6,881 nt of DNA, from NCBI GenBank assembly GCA_902782705.1, contig CACZOL010000151.1, positions 1 to 6,881 on the forward strand, given 5' to 3'. Positions 4,011 to 6,881 of this stretch are shown one piece after another. The position numbers and the translations under genes are program-made. The notes beneath the pieces were generated by a model. It saw nothing but the letters and a program-made list of their open reading frames with translations, was not told the origin of the DNA and did not search any database. The stretch is from an uncultured Selenomonadaceae bacterium. GTDB taxonomy: Bacteria > Bacillota > Negativicutes > Selenomonadales > Selenomonadaceae. Each line of letters opens with the position of its first letter. Positions within the stretch are counted from its first letter, which is position 1.

Positions 4011-6122
4011 ATGGAGAAACTAAAGATAGGGAAGGGGCAGGTACTCCACAAAAAAGGAGAAGAGGTCCGAAAGTTGGAAATCGTGCTTTCGGGCGCACTT
4101 TCCATGACGGACGGAAACGACGTCGAAGTGCCTCTCGGGAGCGGCTCTGTGGCAGGGGCGATATACCTTCCCGGCGATACGTACGCTTTTGATTATGTAG
4201 TGAAGGAGGACTCCACGCTGGTGTCCTTCGACTATGCCGCCGAGGAGGATGTGGCGGAAGCGGTGACGAGCACCCCCGCGATCGCGCCCGCGATGGCGTC
4301 GGCGAGCATGGAGTTTACGCTGGCGCTGCTGGAAACGCTGACTTCCATGGAAGAAGCGGCGTCGTCACTCTGCAAGGAGATCAAGTATAACTATAACGAT
4401 TATAAATTCTTGTGCGCGAAGCTTCAGACCGATCCGGTCCGATACGCGATGGTGGAGGCTTTGTCCATGCCGGAGCCGTCAGGACTGGATTCCGGCTGGG
4501 AAGCGGATACGGTGCGGGCGTTTTGCGAGAATAAGGCGGCGCTCAAAAAAGATTATTTTGCGCTGAACGTGGGATTCTGCGTGGAGACAGTTATGCGCGC
4601 GTCGGAAACGGGGCGCAAGGTCCGCAAGGCGCTGGAAGAGGCTGTGAAGGTGATCTCCGATACGAAAGAGTGGACGGAGGACTTCACCAAGACGTTCTAT
4701 GACGCCCGATCCCGCGTCGATACGCAGACACGCGGCGGATCGGACGATACGCCGACCATCAAGGGCGCGATGGACGTCATCTTGGCGTTTTCCGGCGTTT
4801 CGAGCGAAGTCGCGGACGCGTTCCGCAAGGACGTCAAAAAATATACGGACACGTCGGATCGCCGCGCGAAATCGGACGAGATGCGGCACTTGCGCATGAG
4901 TATCGCCAAGGAGTTCTACGAGATTTACGAAGCGGCGTTTTTCAAGAGCATGGAGAAGAAACATATCCCCGCCGAGGTGCGCATGTTCTTCCTGTTCGGT
5001 TTCGTGGACGAGGAACTCGCGGGCGAGGCGAACACGGCGGCGCTGTACCGTATCGCCGTGGGCTGGGAGGAGGACCCCGACGGGCAGATCCTCCCGATGT
5101 ACGACTGGCTCGTAAAGATTTTCGACGGGCAGGCGCCTCCGTCCAAGAACGAGTTCGACAACGACTGGTATGAATACCTGCGCGAAGAGGTGCGGACCGG
5201 CTCCATCAAGCAGGAAAAAGCAGACGAGATGCGGGACGACCCGCACGAGATGGTCAGCTTCGAGATCCGCAATATGTTCACGAGCGCGAACAAGATCACG
5301 AACGGGCAGTTCGCTTCGTTCGTCCCGATCTTCACGGCGCAGGACGTGGTCCGACCGCTGGACAAGTGCCTTGCTACGCCGGCGCGGGTGCGGGAGATTT
5401 TCAACAAGGTGACGGATATTGATTTCAGTTGTTTCTACCGTCCGGCGCTGATTTCCTACCCCGATTTGAAGATTTTGCGCTTCGTCTATAATGTGGAAGC
5501 CAAGCCATATTTGATCTTGACGCCGAATTTCGGCAGCCGCGGCCTGATGTGGCAGGAGATCGAGGGCGTGAAAAAGACGACGCCCGCGCATATGGTCATC
5601 TCGATCTTCCATTCGGAGGATTTGGAGACGACGCTCGTGCGCATGTGCGCCGAGTTCCGCTGGGAGATGTGCCGGCGGATCCAGGGCGTGCGGTATTCGG
5701 ATATCACGGAGCCGTCGCTTACGTCGGAATATACAAACTATCTGCAGTTCTACAAGAAGAACGGGAATCTGTCGGCCGATATGAAGGACCGCATCAAGAC
5801 GATGCTGCAAAAGGCGCGCAACGATTACAAAGGGGTCTTTGTGGCGGATTACGTGATGTATATCCAAAACGAGGCGTTCGGATTGCCGCGGCTCAACAAG
5901 ATCGCGCGGGATATCGTGTTCCGGTACTGCACGTTGTCAAAGAAATTCCGCAAGTCGCTCGCCAACAATCCGCAGTTCCAGCCGCTTTTGGAGCGCTGGG
6001 GCGTGACGCAGGGGGCGAAGGTGCACGGCATCGATTTGTTTGTGAAAAAAGTGCAAAAGATGAAGCCGGATGAGGAAGTGCCGAAAGAGATTCAAAGCGA
6101 AGTGGAATTCATGAGACTTTGA
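4011..6122 (+). CDS. Large protein of unknown function with an N-terminal cyclic-nucleotide-binding-like domain
   Basis: I do not recognise this 703-residue protein beyond its N-terminus. Residues 4-75 look like a CRP-type beta-roll: 'IGKGQVLHKKGEEVRKLEIVLSGAL', then 'GSVAGAIYLPGD' and 'EDSTLVSF'. The phosphate-binding cassette that contacts cAMP (an R-T/S-A type motif after a G-E) is not visible, so nucleotide binding is doubtful. There is no C-terminal helix-turn-helix, so it is not a standard CRP/FNR regulator. About residues 85-340 are acidic and helix-rich. The rest is mixed, with a hydrophobic strand-like stretch around 485-535 ('LKILRFVYNVEAKPYLILTPNF') and a basic, helical end. No signal peptide or membrane segment is seen, so it is probably cytoplasmic. 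GGGAGG (3996-4001) is 9 bases before the ATG at 4011; a TTG at 4008 is an alternative. Its own promoter and terminator make it a single-gene unit. Confidence 0.85.
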   Translation: MEKLKIGKGQVLHKKGEEVRKLEIVLSGALSMTDGNDVEVPLGSGSVAGAIYLPGDTYAFDYVVKEDSTLVSFDYAAEEDVAEAVTSTPAIAPAMASASMEFTLALLETLTSMEEAASSLCKEIKYNYNDYKFLCAKLQTDPVRYAMVEALSMPEPSGLDSGWEADTVRAFCENKAALKKDYFALNVGFCVETVMRASETGRKVRKALEEAVKVISDTKEWTEDFTKTFYDARSRVDTQTRGGSDDTPTIKGAMDVILAFSGVSSEVADAFRKDVKKYTDTSDRRAKSDEMRHLRMSIAKEFYEIYEAAFFKSMEKKHIPAEVRMFFLFGFVDEELAGEANTAALYRIAVGWEEDPDGQILPMYDWLVKIFDGQAPPSKNEFDNDWYEYLREEVRTGSIKQEKADEMRDDPHEMVSFEIRNMFTSANKITNGQFASFVPIFTAQDVVRPLDKCLATPARVREIFNKVTDIDFSCFYRPALISYPDLKILRFVYNVEAKPYLILTPNFGSRGLMWQEIEGVKKTTPAHMVISIFHSEDLETTLVRMCAEFRWEMCRRIQGVRYSDITEPSLTSEYTNYLQFYKKNGNLSADMKDRIKTMLQKARNDYKGVFVADYVMYIQNEAFGLPRLNKIARDIVFRYCTLSKKFRKSLANNPQFQPLLERWGVTQGAKVHGIDLFVKKVQKMKPDEEVPKEIQSEVEFMRL

Positions 6123-6131
6123 GGATTGCAG

Positions 6132-6171
6132 AAAAAACGTTCGCAGGCATTGCGCTTGCGAACGTTTTTTT
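6132..6171 (+). terminator. Rho-independent terminator of the 703-residue protein gene
   Basis: Fourteen perfectly paired bases (6132-6145 with 6157-6170) around an 11-base loop, with core ACGTTCGCA, end in a run of seven T. It starts 9 bases after the TGA. The A-run on the left side would also let it work for leftward transcripts, but no leftward gene is present here. Confidence 0.9.
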
Positions 6172-6201
6172 GTAACCTGATATACTTTCTATTCATTTTT
6201 C

Positions 6202-6230
6202 TTGACACTGTTTCTTACGCGCATTATCAT
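6202..6230 (+). promoter_or_regulatory. Promoter of the substrate-binding protein gene
   Basis: A perfect -35 box TTGACA (6202-6207) and TATCAT (6225-6230, five of six) are separated by the ideal 17 bases. Transcription should start near 6237, about 40 bases before the ATG. It is the best promoter in the window and lies just after the preceding terminator, so the uptake operon is independent of the gene to its left. Confidence 0.7.
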
Positions 6231-6241
6231 TATTTTAATGA
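6227..6241 (+). promoter_or_regulatory. Operator-like dyad overlapping the -10 box and start point
   Basis: TCATTA-TTT-TAATGA is a perfect 6-3-6 inverted repeat covering the end of the -10 box and the expected start point, where a bound repressor would block transcription. The adjoining ATTATCATTATT (6224-6235) matches two successive hexamers of the Fur consensus (GATAAT-type, read on the other strand). Since the gene encodes a probable metal-chelate binding protein, iron control by a Fur-like repressor is plausible but not shown. Confidence 0.4.
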
Positions 6242-6278
6242 AAGATTCACTTTTATTTACACGTTTTGGGAGAGCGAT

Positions 6279-6881
6279 ATGAAGAAAATAGAGCGGATTT
6301 TTGCGGCGATTTTCTGTGTTTTCGTTTTGGCGGCGTCGGTCGGCTGCGGCGGCGGCGCGTCCACGGAGAAGAAGACGGAGGGGGCGGCCTTCGCGACCAT
6401 CAAGGACGATCTTGGCCGAGAGGTGACATTGACGAAGAAACCGGAGCGCATCGTGGTGACGTCGGCGTCGTTCTTAGAGCCTTTGCACGCGGTGGGCGGC
6501 GACGTGGTCGGGCGCCCCGACTCGAAGACGCTGCCGGACTGGGCGAAAGATAAGACGAGCATCGGCCGCGTTTACAACGTCGATCTTGAAAAGCTCTTGG
6601 CCTGCGCGCCCGATCTCGTGATCGCCAATAAGGGCATGAACGAGAAACTCTTGGAATCCTTGGAAATCAATAAGATTCCGAGTATCGTCGTCGATATGAA
6701 GAACTACGAAGAAGTCAAGAACGAAGTCCGTATCTTCTCGCAGGTTACGGGCGAGAAGGAAAAAGGCGAAGCGCTGATCAAGGGCATGGACGAAAAGATC
6801 AAGGCCATCGTGGATCGCCTGCCGAAGGAGAAGCGTCGGGTGGCAATCCTGCACAGTACGGCCCAGGGCCTGAGCGTGCAG
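6279..6881 (+). CDS. Lipoprotein substrate-binding protein of an iron-siderophore/cobalamin-type ABC transporter (3' end cut off)
   Basis: The first 201 residues are present; the frame is still open at the window end. The N-terminus is a lipoprotein signal: basic 'MKKIER', a hydrophobic core, then 'AASVGC' with Cys23 as the lipid-anchored residue, followed by a flexible 'GGGAST' linker. The mature part begins with the class III binding-protein hallmark 'IKDDLGREVTLTKKPERIVVTSAS', continues with 'VVGRPDS', and has 'DLEKLLACAPDLVIANKGMNEKLLESLEINKIPSIVVD', typical of the periplasmic binding family that includes FhuD, FepB and BtuF (Pfam Peripla_BP_2). It would capture a metal chelate or corrinoid and deliver it to a FecCD-type permease. 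The ligand cannot be told from sequence. GGGAG (6268-6272) lies 6 bases before the ATG. Permease and ATPase genes would be expected downstream, beyond the window. Confidence 0.9.
   Translation, partial: MKKIERIFAAIFCVFVLAASVGCGGGASTEKKTEGAAFATIKDDLGREVTLTKKPERIVVTSASFLEPLHAVGGDVVGRPDSKTLPDWAKDKTSIGRVYNVDLEKLLACAPDLVIANKGMNEKLLESLEINKIPSIVVDMKNYEEVKNEVRIFSQVTGEKEKGEALIKGMDEKIKAIVDRLPKEKRRVAILHSTAQGLSVQ

Noticed and set aside
4479..5867. 462-codon open frame antisense to the orphan protein
   Set aside because: Arg/His/Leu-rich with no motif or ribosome binding site. It fits a third-position GC shadow of the 703-residue gene, which has its own promoter, start signal and terminator.
2427..6122. 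A cAMP signalling pair made of a phosphodiesterase and a cyclic-nucleotide sensor
   Set aside because: The phosphatases carry Tat export signals, so they act outside the cytoplasm, while the sensor-like protein appears cytoplasmic and lacks the nucleotide-binding cassette.
1..6881. CRISPR array, tRNA, rRNA or phage genes
   Set aside because: No regularly spaced direct repeats, no cloverleaf or rRNA-like sequence, and no phage structural or integrase motifs were seen on either strand.

Overview
The window looks like a chromosomal accessory stretch from a Gram-negative-type Firmicute of the class Negativicutes, with Selenomonas or a relative as my best guess. This is inference. It rests on protein character, moderately high GC, Tat-exported phosphatases beside a lipoprotein binding protein, and strong GGAGG-type ribosome binding sites. 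No rRNA, tRNA or marker gene is present to prove it.

Layout: (1) 25-713 (+) is a type II toxin-antitoxin pair, an AbrB/SpoVT-type antitoxin followed with a 4-base overlap by a PIN-domain RNase toxin with all its acidic residues. A short relic (703-819) resembling the tail of an Rpn/PD-(D/E)XK transposase-like nuclease follows. Two hairpins (899-981) then close both this operon and the convergent phosphatase gene. (2) 984-3677 (-) holds two paralogous, tandem, Tat-exported calcineurin-like/purple-acid-phosphatase-like enzymes, A downstream and B upstream. They are separated by a 115-bp repeat with perfect 11-bp terminal inverted repeats. Gene B is preceded by a second, unrelated 165-bp fold-back repeat with 19-bp terminal inverted repeats. 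B is thus bracketed by two different MITE-like elements. (3) 3857-4010 is a compact divergent promoter region. (4) 4011-6122 (+) is a 703-residue protein that I cannot name. It has a cyclic-nucleotide-binding-like beta-roll at the N-terminus and a long, mostly helical remainder with no recognisable domain and no helix-turn-helix. It has its own promoter and a strong terminator (6132-6171). (5) 6202-6881 (+) is a well-formed promoter with an operator-like dyad, driving a lipoprotein substrate-binding protein of the iron-siderophore/cobalamin ABC class that runs off the window end.

How the genes may work together: the two phosphatases probably share a transcript and release phosphate from organic phosphoesters outside the cytoplasm. 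The binding protein probably starts a metal-chelate uptake operon. The toxin-antitoxin pair is self-contained. The large protein stands alone as a single-gene unit and is the least explained item here. The long open frames antisense to the phosphatases and to the large protein look like by-products of GC-rich third codon positions.
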